Shown: piece by piece, positions 1 to 5,447 of the stretch | How the letters are laid out: each line of letters opens with the position of its first letter | Position numbering within the stretch: position 1 is the stretch's first letter | NCBI GenBank assembly: GCA_937930625.1 | Contig: CALHBW010000338.1 | Coordinates: 1-5,933, forward strand | DNA: 5,933 nt | From: an uncultured Saprospiraceae bacterium | GTDB taxonomy: Bacteria; Bacteroidota; Bacteroidia; Chitinophagales; Saprospiraceae | Direction of reading: 5' to 3' | Program-made: the position numbers and the translations under genes | Notes under the pieces: generated by a model | The model's input: the letters and a program-made list of their open reading frames with translations, nothing else | The model's database searches: none | What the model was told of the DNA's origin: nothing

Positions 1-51
1 TCAACTAACTTCATTCTAACCATTCAAAATAAAAAAAATAAAACCACACAA

Positions 52-972
52 GTGTCTGACAATCAACATCTATGGGGACTCGACTTAGGCGGTACTAAGG
101 TCGAATGTGTTGTCCTCCAATCCAAAGACGAGCCGAAGGTAATAGCGCGAGAACGCCTTTATACCGAAAAAGAAAATGGCTACAAACACATTCTCAATCG
201 CATCAAATTATTAGTTGATACCGTAGCAGAACAAGTCGGCAGCCCTCCCAAACGCATTGGCATCGGCACCCCCGGCACGATAGACCCGCCAACTCAAACG
301 CTGAAAAATTCCAACTCCATCGAACTCAACGGACAACCTTTCAAGCGAGATTTAGAAGAATCACTCGGTGTAGAATTAGCACTTGCCAATGATGCCAATT
401 GCTTCGCACTTGCAGAGGCACGTATGGGCATCGTCCCCCAACTCAAACCTGATGCAAAGGTCGTTTTTGGTGTCATCATGGGAACGGGAGTTGGTGGTGG
501 CGTGGTGGTCAATGGGCAGGTCATCAATGGCTTGCAAGGCATTGGCGGTGAGTGGGGACATAATTATCTTGACCTCTCCGGCGGCGATTGTTATTGTGGT
601 AAAAAGGGTTGTGTAGAGACGGTTATTTCTGGTCCGGCTACAGAGCGTTTTTACAAAGAAATTTCAGGGAAAAGCCTTTCACTAAAAGAAATAAACGCTG
701 CCCACAAAGCACAAAATGACCCACATGCCAAAGCCACAATTGACCGTCTGTGTCACTTCTTCGGGCTTGGTTTATCGTCAATTATCAATGTACTCGACCC
801 TGATCTTATCGTCATCGGCGGCGGTGTGGGCAATGTCGATGCACTCTACACGCAAGGCATCCGCGAAGTAGAGAAATTTGTATTTAATAATAGACTGGAA
901 ACCATGATAGTACGCCCGAAATTGGGGGATAGTGCGGGGGTCTTTGGGGCAGCTTTTTTGGTGGCGGAATAA
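52..972 (+). CDS. ROK-family sugar kinase (N-acetylglucosamine kinase / fructokinase-like)
   Basis: Cytoplasmic ATP-dependent hexose kinase of the ROK family, 306 residues, matching E. coli NagK (about 303) in length and motif order. Visible motifs: N-terminal phosphate-binding DLGGTK (11-16); GTPGTID (72-78); catalytic Asp114 in ANDANCFALAE; MGTGVGGG (143-150); the zinc site made of His170 in GEWGH plus Cys180, Cys182 and Cys187 in CYCGKKGC, followed by E189 and SGPA; and DPDLIVIGGG (249-258). All key residues are present, so it should be active. Substrate cannot be decided from sequence: the EWGH and NDANCFALAE segments resemble NagK, but ROK glucokinases and fructokinases share them. The start is GTG at 52; the frame is open upstream to the window edge, but the kinase fold begins at residue 8, as in NagK, so the GTG fits. 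No -7 box is seen in the 51 bases available upstream. No obvious functional link to the next genes. Confidence 0.93.
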   Translation: MSDNQHLWGLDLGGTKVECVVLQSKDEPKVIARERLYTEKENGYKHILNRIKLLVDTVAEQVGSPPKRIGIGTPGTIDPPTQTLKNSNSIELNGQPFKRDLEESLGVELALANDANCFALAEARMGIVPQLKPDAKVVFGVIMGTGVGGGVVVNGQVINGLQGIGGEWGHNYLDLSGGDCYCGKKGCVETVISGPATERFYKEISGKSLSLKEINAAHKAQNDPHAKATIDRLCHFFGLGLSSIINVLDPDLIVIGGGVGNVDALYTQGIREVEKFVFNNRLETMIVRPKLGDSAGVFGAAFLVAE

Positions 973-998
973 GGCGTGTTTTTCTCCCTGAAAATCGT

Positions 999-1006
999 TA
1001 TATTTG
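999..1006 (+). promoter_or_regulatory. Candidate Bacteroidota -7 promoter box for the toxin-antitoxin operon
   Basis: TATATTTG fits the Bacteroidota sigma factor -7 consensus TAnnTTTG exactly and lies 29 nt before the antitoxin ATG, giving a predicted leader of roughly 20-25 nt. No convincing TTG -33 element is visible at the usual distance upstream. The position just after the ROK stop codon suggests that the toxin-antitoxin pair is transcribed on its own. Confidence 0.5.
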
Positions 1007-1035
1007 TATTAGTTTTTAACTAAAAAAAGAAAATT

Positions 1036-1302
1036 ATGACAATGATTGCTCATTCGAGAGAAGAAATTAAAAATTATATTGATACTGCAAATGACAGTAT
1101 TTTATATGCGTTAAGTGCTGTTATTAAGGCTTATGAAGCAAGAGATGTGGAAGAAAACCCGATTAATAAAATTGGAAATGTAAAAGATTTGCCTCTTGAA
1201 CTACAAAAAGAAATTGAACTTGGGAGAAAGGATTTGAGAGAAGGCAGAAAATCTACTCATGCCGAAGTCATGGAACGAATGAAACAAAAACACGGAGTAT
1301 GA
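1036..1302 (+). CDS. Type II antitoxin of a RelE/ParE-type module
   Basis: 88-residue predicted antitoxin that would neutralise the toxin encoded immediately downstream and, as is usual for type II modules, probably represses its own promoter. The assignment rests on position and general form: a small, highly charged, helical protein; a long N-terminal helix (about 8-36, SREEIKNYIDTAND and on); a linker with LPLELQKEIELGRKDL (52-67); and a C-terminal segment rich in basic and acidic residues (68-88, with STHAEVMERM) that resembles the toxin-embracing tail of other Bacteroidota antitoxins. Its TGA overlaps the toxin ATG (ATGA), which implies translational coupling. ATG at 1036 is used; ATG at 1042 is an alternative only two codons later. 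The gene is visibly more AT-rich than the kinase before it, in keeping with a mobile module. No clear DNA-binding motif was recognised, so its antitoxin family is not named. Confidence 0.78.
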   Translation: MTMIAHSREEIKNYIDTANDSILYALSAVIKAYEARDVEENPINKIGNVKDLPLELQKEIELGRKDLREGRKSTHAEVMERMKQKHGV

Positions 1303-1595
1303 TTACTATATATTGGTCAAACAGAGCGGAAGAAAACTATGATGATATTCTGGAGTATTTGAAAAAAAATTGGCACTTTAGAATACAAGATAAATTCGCA
1401 AAAGATGTTAGTGCTACTATAAAAGCTATCGAGCAATTCCCTAGAATCTACCCCAAATTCGGAGACGATGAAAATCTACGAAAGGCTGTCGTCAACCGTC
1501 ATGTTTCACTTTTCTATGAAATAATAAGCGACGACGAAGTGGAAATCATTTGTTTGTGGAATAATCGCCGCAATCCCGACGACCTAACACTCTAA
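1299..1595 (+). CDS. RelE/ParE-family toxin
   Basis: 98-residue toxin of the RelE/ParE superfamily, a normal length for the family. Visible signature: N-terminal strand ITIYWSNRAEENYDDILEYL (2-21) leading into the first helix with W25; a second helix, KFAKDVSATIKAIEQFP (32-48); then the core strands LRKAVVNRH (60-68), VSLFYEI (69-75) and VEIICLWNNRRNPDDL (81-96). The order W-S-x-x-A-E, F-P-x-x-Y-P, R-K-x-V-V, L-F-Y-x-I and W-x-x-R-R-N-P is the pattern of the ParE-like toxins common in Bacteroidota. Whether it cleaves mRNA on the ribosome (RelE-like) or poisons gyrase (ParE-like) cannot be told from sequence; the form is closer to ParE. Translationally coupled to the antitoxin by a 4-nt overlap. 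Reading frame intact, so probably a functional module. Confidence 0.88.
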   Translation: MITIYWSNRAEENYDDILEYLKKNWHFRIQDKFAKDVSATIKAIEQFPRIYPKFGDDENLRKAVVNRHVSLFYEIISDDEVEIICLWNNRRNPDDLTL

Positions 1596-1605
1596 ATCAT
1601 AAGCT

Positions 1606-2076
1606 ATGCAAAAATTACTTTCCCTCCTCATCCCACTCCTCTTTCTATCCGCCTGCGCCAAACAAAATCTCCGCAATGCCGAGAAATCGCTCAAAGGAGA
1701 TTGGGTAGTCACACAAATTTACTCTGCTGAAGGTGAGCGTTTTGAAAATGGTGGTGTCAGCACTAGTAATCAGCAAACCGAAACGGGCGAATTAGGCGAA
1801 TTTTCCTTTACAGATGATGAAGTGACGTACAGCTTCACGCGCTTAGATTCCTTGTATGAAGGTAGTTCTGCGTGGACATTAAGCCGTGAAAGAGTCCGGG
1901 AAGGATTCGTGCGGGTAGAGATGTACACACTCGAAACAGGTGATTACGATTTTGCATGTGAATTTGGCGACCAAACCAGCGACGCCGAGCAAAATGCTAC
2001 TGAAGTAAGGCTTATTTTTGAGACGGAAAACATAGGAGCATATTCTACATTTCACTTAGAATTGGAAAAGGAATAA
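1606..2076 (+). CDS. Small SPII lipoprotein, lipocalin-like, function unknown
   Basis: 156-residue predicted lipoprotein. Residues 1-16 are a signal peptide (K3, then a Leu-rich core) ending in the lipobox LSAC, with Cys17 as the lipidated residue; the mature protein would be anchored in the cell envelope. Just after it comes LKGDWVVTQI (29-38), which resembles the first strand of the short lipocalin-like lipoproteins of Bacteroidota (L-x-G-x-W). The remainder alternates polar and hydrophobic residues, in keeping with a small beta-barrel or sandwich: GEFSFTDDEVTYSFT (64-78), GFVRVEMYTLE (100-110), VRLIFETE (134-141), STFHLELE (147-154). I do not recognise a precise family or ligand. It begins 10 nt after the toxin stop, so it may be read through from that operon, but nothing ties the functions together. 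Base composition is closer to the kinase than to the toxin-antitoxin genes. Confidence 0.8.
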   Translation: MQKLLSLLIPLLFLSACAKQNLRNAEKSLKGDWVVTQIYSAEGERFENGGVSTSNQQTETGELGEFSFTDDEVTYSFTRLDSLYEGSSAWTLSRERVREGFVRVEMYTLETGDYDFACEFGDQTSDAEQNATEVRLIFETENIGAYSTFHLELEKE

Positions 2077-2099
2077 AATTCAAGTTGCACACAAATGAA

Positions 2100-2122
2100 A
2101 AATTCCAAAAAACAAATTCCAA
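2100..2122. repeat. Short 7-nt-periodic direct repeat in the convergent gap
   Basis: AAATTCCAA occurs at 2100-2108 and again at 2114-2122, a spacing of 14 nt (twice 7), inside a very A-rich stretch. Only two copies are present, so this is a weak microsatellite-like feature; AAATTCC-type 7-mers of this sort are familiar in AT-rich Bacteroidota gaps. Confidence 0.35.
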
Positions 2123-2177
2123 TAAAATATCGCACAAACTCAAATCTGAATTGAAATTTGGTGCTCGTATCTCAAAA

Positions 2178-2209
2178 AAAGGGCATCTCCAAAACTGGAA
2201 ATACCCTTT
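2178..2209. terminator. Bidirectional hairpin terminator between convergent genes
   Basis: Arms AAAGGGCATCTCC (2178-2190) and GGAAATACCCTTT (2197-2209) form a 13-bp stem with two mismatches and a 6-nt loop (AAAACT). On the - strand the stem ends in a run of seven T from the A-run at 2174-2180, about 20 nt after the RDD gene's stop codon: a classic intrinsic terminator for that gene. On the + strand the stem is followed by a weaker T-rich tail (2216-2220), so it may also stop transcripts from the lipoprotein gene. Confidence 0.8.
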
Positions 2210-2228
2210 GCATAATTTTTCAAATTGA

Positions 2229-2672
2229 TTATTTTGATTTGATAACCAATGTTTTAGCAATAATATCGTGCAATCCTTGTTTTCTTTCTGTGAATAATAC
2301 CATCAAGAAACCTATCATCAAAATAAGCCCGGAAAGTATCTTAGAAAGGTATCTGACTACGGCATTTCCTGTAGTAATACGTCCGCCTTCCATGTCTGTG
2401 ACCATAATTCCCAGGGCTTGCTTACCATAAGTAGCCTGTTTTTCAGAACTTTCCATATAGGCAAAATACCCCAAACCAATAAGAAGTCCTATGCCCATAC
2501 CAACAAATCCGGCTATAGCTTCAGGTAAAATCATTCCGACGACCATGCCAATAACGAAGTTGATAATGCCTAAAAGGATGGCGTCAATTAGATAAGCTCC
2601 CAATCGAAGAAAAAATCCTGCGTCTTCTCCTCTACGTACATCAAGGGAATCTAAAATTGTGTTTTCACTCAT
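2229..2672 (-). CDS. RDD-family integral membrane protein
   Basis: 147-residue inner-membrane protein of the RDD family, normal length for a single-domain member. Family marks: GFFLRLGAYLIDAILL (19-34) with Arg23 and Asp30; the loop motif ESSEKQATYGKQALGIMV (74-91); RYLSKILS (107-114); and the C-terminal KQGLHDIIAKTLVI (131-144) with Asp136. Hydrophobic spans at about 24-47, 51-73 and 109-127 indicate three or four membrane segments, with glycine-rich packing (GMGIGLLIGLG). RDD proteins have no single agreed function; some have been proposed as cation/proton antiporters or accessory membrane proteins. It lies downstream of the mscS gene on the same strand with a gap of about 150 nt and its own candidate promoter, so it need not be in that operon. 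Followed by a strong terminator. Start ATG at 2672 with an A/T-rich leader and no Shine-Dalgarno. Confidence 0.9.
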   Translation of the reverse strand: MSENTILDSLDVRRGEDAGFFLRLGAYLIDAILLGIINFVIGMVVGMILPEAIAGFVGMGIGLLIGLGYFAYMESSEKQATYGKQALGIMVTDMEGGRITTGNAVVRYLSKILSGLILMIGFLMVLFTERKQGLHDIIAKTLVIKSK

Positions 2673-2778
2673 AATGTTTTGATTAGTTAATGAATTTTGA
2701 TTAGGAATGAGACATAAAATAGACTAACCCAAGAAGGTATAAAGTTATTTTTGCGTTATTCCTTAATTAATTTGTAGG

Positions 2779-2786
2779 CAAATATA
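2779..2786 (-). promoter_or_regulatory. Candidate -7 box upstream of the RDD gene
   Basis: Read on the - strand this is TATATTTG, an exact TAnnTTTG match, 106 nt before the RDD start codon. No good -33 TTG is visible at the right spacing, and the region is so AT-rich that a chance match is plausible. The rest of the 2673-2825 gap shows no convincing terminator for the mscS gene and no other feature. Confidence 0.35.
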
Positions 2787-2825
2787 CAAAACAAAATTTA
2801 TGAATATCATTTTTTCTTAAAAAAA

Positions 2826-3923
2826 TCACATTTGTCTAACCGCCTCGTAAATACCTGCTTCACTCAATGCCTTCTTAGCTGCCTCCGTTACATCTCCCGC
2901 AAAGCCTTTTTCATAACGGGCATCAAGAACGTATGCTTTTATTTTTACATTTGTTGCAGGATGATTATCAAAATGGTCGAAAAATAAAACCGTCACTGCC
3001 TTGTCGATATTGAGATAGCGCGAAGTAATTGCTGCTTCAAAAGCTATCTTTCGTACTCGCTCCACATCAATCCCAATAGGTAACCACAAATCCACGACCA
3101 CCATACAATCTAATGCGCCTGAATTGGCATTAGAAATATGCTCGCTGATGATTTTTGAGTTGGGAATCGTCACGATACTATCGTCGAGCGTATTGATGTC
3201 TGTATTTCGGATGCCGATGCGGACGACCTCACCATAATTGCCATTAATATCTATCCTATCGCCCACCTGAAACGGGCGGTCAAAAATAATCAACAAGCCA
3301 CCAAAGATATTTTTCACAATATCTTGTGCCGCAAAACCCAATGCCAATGCCGACGACCCCATCAATGCCCACAGCGTTTCGGGCGTCGGATTAAATAGCG
3401 TCATCACGAGTACATATATTGTTATAATCCACAGAATCACATTTGTAATTGGCTGTAAACGAAGGATTCGCAAACGATGTCGATTAAAACTATCTGCCAG
3501 TGAGCGATACATCCAGTTCGTGCCTTTAGTGGTCAGCCACACAAAAAGCGAGGCAATGATAATGGTCAGAATCTTTGCCGGAGAAATGATTTTTGTGGCT
3601 TTATCAAGGGCATCATTCAGGTTCTCGCGTACCTCTCCGGGTACTTGCTCGACAGGTTTTTCTTCTTCTTTTTCCTCCTCCTTGCTGTCCTCTTTCACGG
3701 CTTCTTCTGCTACCACAACACTATCTTTTATCACCTGTTCCGACTTATTTTTAAGACTGTCTATTATCAAATCTGATGGTTCAGTTTGACCGAATACCTG
3801 AAAAGTACAACAAGTAAACATTAAGAGGAAAACAATATTCCAATTCACAAAATGCAAATTACTATATTGATTATCAATATTTTTTTTATTATAAAAAAAC
3901 AATATTCTATAAAATATTTTCAT
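2826..3923 (-). CDS. MscS-family mechanosensitive ion channel
   Basis: Inner-membrane small-conductance mechanosensitive channel. With the ATG at 3923 it has 365 residues. Order of parts: a hydrophobic signal-like segment (about 29-44, ending FQVFG before QTEPS); a periplasmic-type linker with a Glu/Lys-rich tract (73-92); TM at 116-131 and 156-177; then the MscS signature pore helix with ALALGFAAQDIVKNIFGG (192-209); the beta domain with DRPFQVGDRIDINGNYGE (215-232) and TIPNSKI (252-258); and a C-terminal alpha/beta domain to 365. It should act in osmotic protection by opening under membrane tension. Start choice is uncertain: the frame extends to a TTG at 3959 through low-complexity A/T sequence, and ATG 3938, ATG 3923 or GTG 3848 are all possible; the GTG would give a short signal peptide beginning just before NWNIVFLLMF. 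It follows the ATPase gene on the same strand, separated by the 8-nt repeat array, and may be co-transcribed with it. Confidence 0.92.
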   Translation of the reverse strand: MKIFYRILFFYNKKNIDNQYSNLHFVNWNIVFLLMFTCCTFQVFGQTEPSDLIIDSLKNKSEQVIKDSVVVAEEAVKEDSKEEEKEEEKPVEQVPGEVRENLNDALDKATKIISPAKILTIIIASLFVWLTTKGTNWMYRSLADSFNRHRLRILRLQPITNVILWIITIYVLVMTLFNPTPETLWALMGSSALALGFAAQDIVKNIFGGLLIIFDRPFQVGDRIDINGNYGEVVRIGIRNTDINTLDDSIVTIPNSKIISEHISNANSGALDCMVVVDLWLPIGIDVERVRKIAFEAAITSRYLNIDKAVTVLFFDHFDNHPATNVKIKAYVLDARYEKGFAGDVTEAAKKALSEAGIYEAVRQM

Positions 3924-3960
3924 AAAAAAACAATTCATAAAAAAAAGAAAACACGACAAT

Positions 3961-4024
3961 TCGTCACCCCATCAACTCGTCAATTCATCAACTCATCAAC
4001 CCATCAACTCATCAACTCGTCACT
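3961..4024. repeat. Tandem array of eight 8-nt units (consensus TCATCAAC)
   Basis: Eight contiguous 8-nt units fill 3961-4024: TCGTCACC, CCATCAAC, TCGTCAAT, TCATCAAC, TCATCAAC, CCATCAAC, TCATCAAC, TCGTCACT. Most differences are transitions (T/C at position 1, A/G at 3, C/T at 8). A degenerate ninth unit may precede it (3953-3960, ACGACAAT). The array covers the stop codon of the ATPase gene (4020-4022) and separates it from mscS. There are no unique spacers, so it is not a CRISPR. Confidence 0.9.
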
Positions 4025-5222
4025 TAATATTCCGATTGAGTCGCCCATGAATTTGTGCTTTTATAGCATTCAAATGAAGCAAATTAATTTGGTATTCGGG
4101 TTCAAACTGACCTTCGTAGGTCTTGGCATACAGTAGGTTGTTTTCCATCAATTTTTCCAGAATCAATTTGCTGCCTTTATTTGAATTGCGAAGGATAGCA
4201 TACAGTTCTTGATTAGAGAGAGAGGTATGCTGCAAAATCGCCTCCAATACAAATAATTCTTCTAATGTAAGTTGTCCGATAGGTTTAGGTTCGTAGGCTT
4301 TTACATACACACGCTTCTCTTTGACGTAAGCCACCGAGCGTTTCCAAAACAACATTGCCTGTGAGATATTTCCTCCGGCAAAAGCATGTAATTTATTGAA
4401 AAAATCTTCCCGAAGTAATCCCTGTTTTGTAAGTGCGTCCGAATTTTTCAGCTGTTGATTGAGCGTACCAGATGAAGTGCCGGGTTTTAGAAATACACAC
4501 TCATAACCTTTATTACGTTCCTGAATGACGCCCTCAATTAATTGGTTATTAATCGGTTGCAATCGTATGACAGACAAGAAATTAGCCCCAAAACCAATCA
4601 CTTGATTCAAGTAATAATAACTGTATTGATTGATAGTAGCGACCCAAAAAATATCTTTTTTTGTAGCATGAACCAGTAATAGAAAATCTTCCAGCAAGTG
4701 AAATCCATGTATTTTCCGCAGGAAAAGCCGTTCTATATTTTCAAAAATAATTACCTGTTCCCCCTCATGTTTGGGTAGTGTTTCGAGGTCTTTCAGGGTG
4801 CGGGCTTCGGGGTAATCAAGTCCCTTTTTCAGCTCATTTACGAGTTCTTCGTCACTACTGATATTGACCTTATTTTCGAGAATCCGCGCATGGGGATAAA
4901 TGGCACTACTCGCATTGAGCAGCGAGGTCATTCCTGCACCAAACTCTCCCACAATGAGCAAAGGACTTCGGGTGATTTTCCAATTCTCATAAGCACGCTG
5001 CATCATCGCAATTTCCTCATCGCGCCCTTCCAACTGCTTGGCATCTTGAAGCGGATGTAAACGAAAACGTTGGAGATAAGCCTCCGGTATTTCGGCGCGT
5101 TCTTGCACTTCTTCTACTGTGCTTTGTTCCTCTTTTTCATCAACAAAAAGAAATTCATAGCTCAATTTGCCGTAATGCGTCGCAAAATCTATTACTTTGT
5201 AAAAAATATTCTTAAAATCCAT
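4020..5222 (-). CDS. AAA+/STAND-like ATPase with atypical Walker A and winged-helix-like C-terminus
   Basis: 400-residue predicted cytoplasmic P-loop protein. N-terminal part (1-80) with a charged linker (27-47); P-loop LLIVGEFGAGMTSLL (88-102), in which the usual Walker A Lys is Met98; a Walker B-like strand VIIFENIERL (157-166) with Glu161-Asn162 where Asp-Glu is normal; a sensor-1-like strand IFWVATINQ (191-199); a sensor-2-like helix AGGNISQAMLFW (282-293), as in ORC/Cdc6-type AAA+ proteins; and a helix-rich end (318-386, EELFVLEAILQ, NQELYAILRNSNKGSKLILEKLMENNLL) that looks like a winged helix. The fold call is firm; the role is not known. The frame is open to an ATG at 5273, but those 17 codons are translated 7-nt repeat, so ATG 5222 (MDFKNIFYKV) is taken as the start. 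The next gene on the strand is mscS. Nucleotide binding may survive without the Lys, but hydrolysis is doubtful. Confidence 0.8.
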   Translation of the reverse strand: MDFKNIFYKVIDFATHYGKLSYEFLFVDEKEEQSTVEEVQERAEIPEAYLQRFRLHPLQDAKQLEGRDEEIAMMQRAYENWKITRSPLLIVGEFGAGMTSLLNASSAIYPHARILENKVNISSDEELVNELKKGLDYPEARTLKDLETLPKHEGEQVIIFENIERLFLRKIHGFHLLEDFLLLVHATKKDIFWVATINQYSYYYLNQVIGFGANFLSVIRLQPINNQLIEGVIQERNKGYECVFLKPGTSSGTLNQQLKNSDALTKQGLLREDFFNKLHAFAGGNISQAMLFWKRSVAYVKEKRVYVKAYEPKPIGQLTLEELFVLEAILQHTSLSNQELYAILRNSNKGSKLILEKLMENNLLYAKTYEGQFEPEYQINLLHLNAIKAQIHGRLNRNIK

Positions 5223-5226
5223 ATTT

Positions 5227-5321
5227 AACGGTGGACGGTGGACGGTGGACGACAGATGGTGAGCGGGAAACAATTAAATTTTTGTTTGCCGTCAACCGTT
5301 CACCATCCACCGTCAACCGTT
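5227..5321. repeat. Inverted repeat built from 7-nt units (GGTGGAC), in the ATPase gene leader
   Basis: Left side: three perfect GGTGGAC units (5230-5250) and degenerate ones to 5264. Right side, reading on the - strand: four units, GGTTGAC, GGTGGAT, GGTGAAC and GGTTGAC (5318-5291). The two sides face each other. Outer arms 5227-5241 and 5307-5321 pair at 14 of 15; ATGGTGA (5256-5262) pairs with TCACCAT (5300-5306); inner CGG-G-AAACAA (5264-5273) pairs with TTGTTT-G-CCG (5282-5291), one mismatch, around the 8-nt loop TTAAATTT. A long imperfect hairpin is possible on either strand, ending 4 nt before the ATPase ATG. Confidence 0.85.
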
Positions 5322-5332
5322 TTTATAGACGT

Positions 5333-5340
5333 CAAAGATA
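5333..5340 (-). promoter_or_regulatory. Candidate -7 box for the ATPase (and mscS) transcript
   Basis: On the - strand this reads TATCTTTG, an exact and typical TAnnTTTG box. A TTTG lies upstream at 5360-5357 with a 16-nt gap, slightly shorter than usual for the -33 element. The predicted transcript would begin near 5326, so its roughly 100-nt leader would consist almost entirely of the inverted repeat. Confidence 0.55.
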
Positions 5341-5423
5341 AGACAAGTATCTGTTTCAAATTGTGTTTTTGTCAATTTATCAGGCGTATCAGCAAAAGAC
5401 TGTCATTAATCAATTATTTTCAT

Positions 5424-5431
5424 TAACTTTG
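5424..5431 (+). promoter_or_regulatory. Candidate -7 box for the DUF262 gene
   Basis: TAACTTTG matches TAnnTTTG exactly and ends 16 nt before the DUF262 ATG, giving a predicted leader of about 10 nt. The -33 element is weak (CTG at 5400-5402, 21-nt gap). It forms a divergent promoter pair with the box at 5333-5340 within about 90 bp. Confidence 0.5.
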
Positions 5432-5447
5432 ATAAAAATAACAGGCA

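Noticed and set aside
294..616. Overlapping frames on both strands inside the ROK kinase gene
   Set aside because: They lie wholly within a well-supported gene, have biased composition (Pro/Thr/Ser runs) and no recognisable domain.
2045..2430. Short frames on both strands around the terminator and the RDD gene end
   Set aside because: They cross the terminator hairpin or are antisense to the RDD gene and show no protein family features.
2746..2753. + strand TATTTTTG resembling a -7 box
   Set aside because: No + strand gene follows it, and in such AT-rich sequence the pattern is expected by chance.
2797..2826. Possible terminator after mscS (T-run, AAG, A-run on the - strand)
   Set aside because: The stem would be A-T pairs only with no GC core, too weak to call.
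3520..3789. Ser/Phe-rich + strand frame
   Set aside because: It is antisense to the mscS region; its Ser/Phe bias mirrors the Glu/Lys codons of the real gene.
3852..4136. + strand frame with repeated INSSTHQ-like residues
   Set aside because: It is a translation of poly-A sequence and the 8-nt repeat array, not a protein gene.
5223..5273. 17-codon upstream extension of the ATPase gene (ATG 5273)
   Set aside because: The extra residues (HRPP, STVHRPP) are the 7-nt repeat in translation; ATG 5222 gives a normal hydrophobic-basic start.
3961..5321. Repeat arrays as a CRISPR or an insertion sequence
   Set aside because: Units are 7-8 nt without unique spacers, and no transposase, target-site duplication or Cas gene is present.
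5238..5426. + strand frame upstream of the DUF262 gene
   Set aside because: It begins in the repeat and spans the divergent promoter region; no family features.
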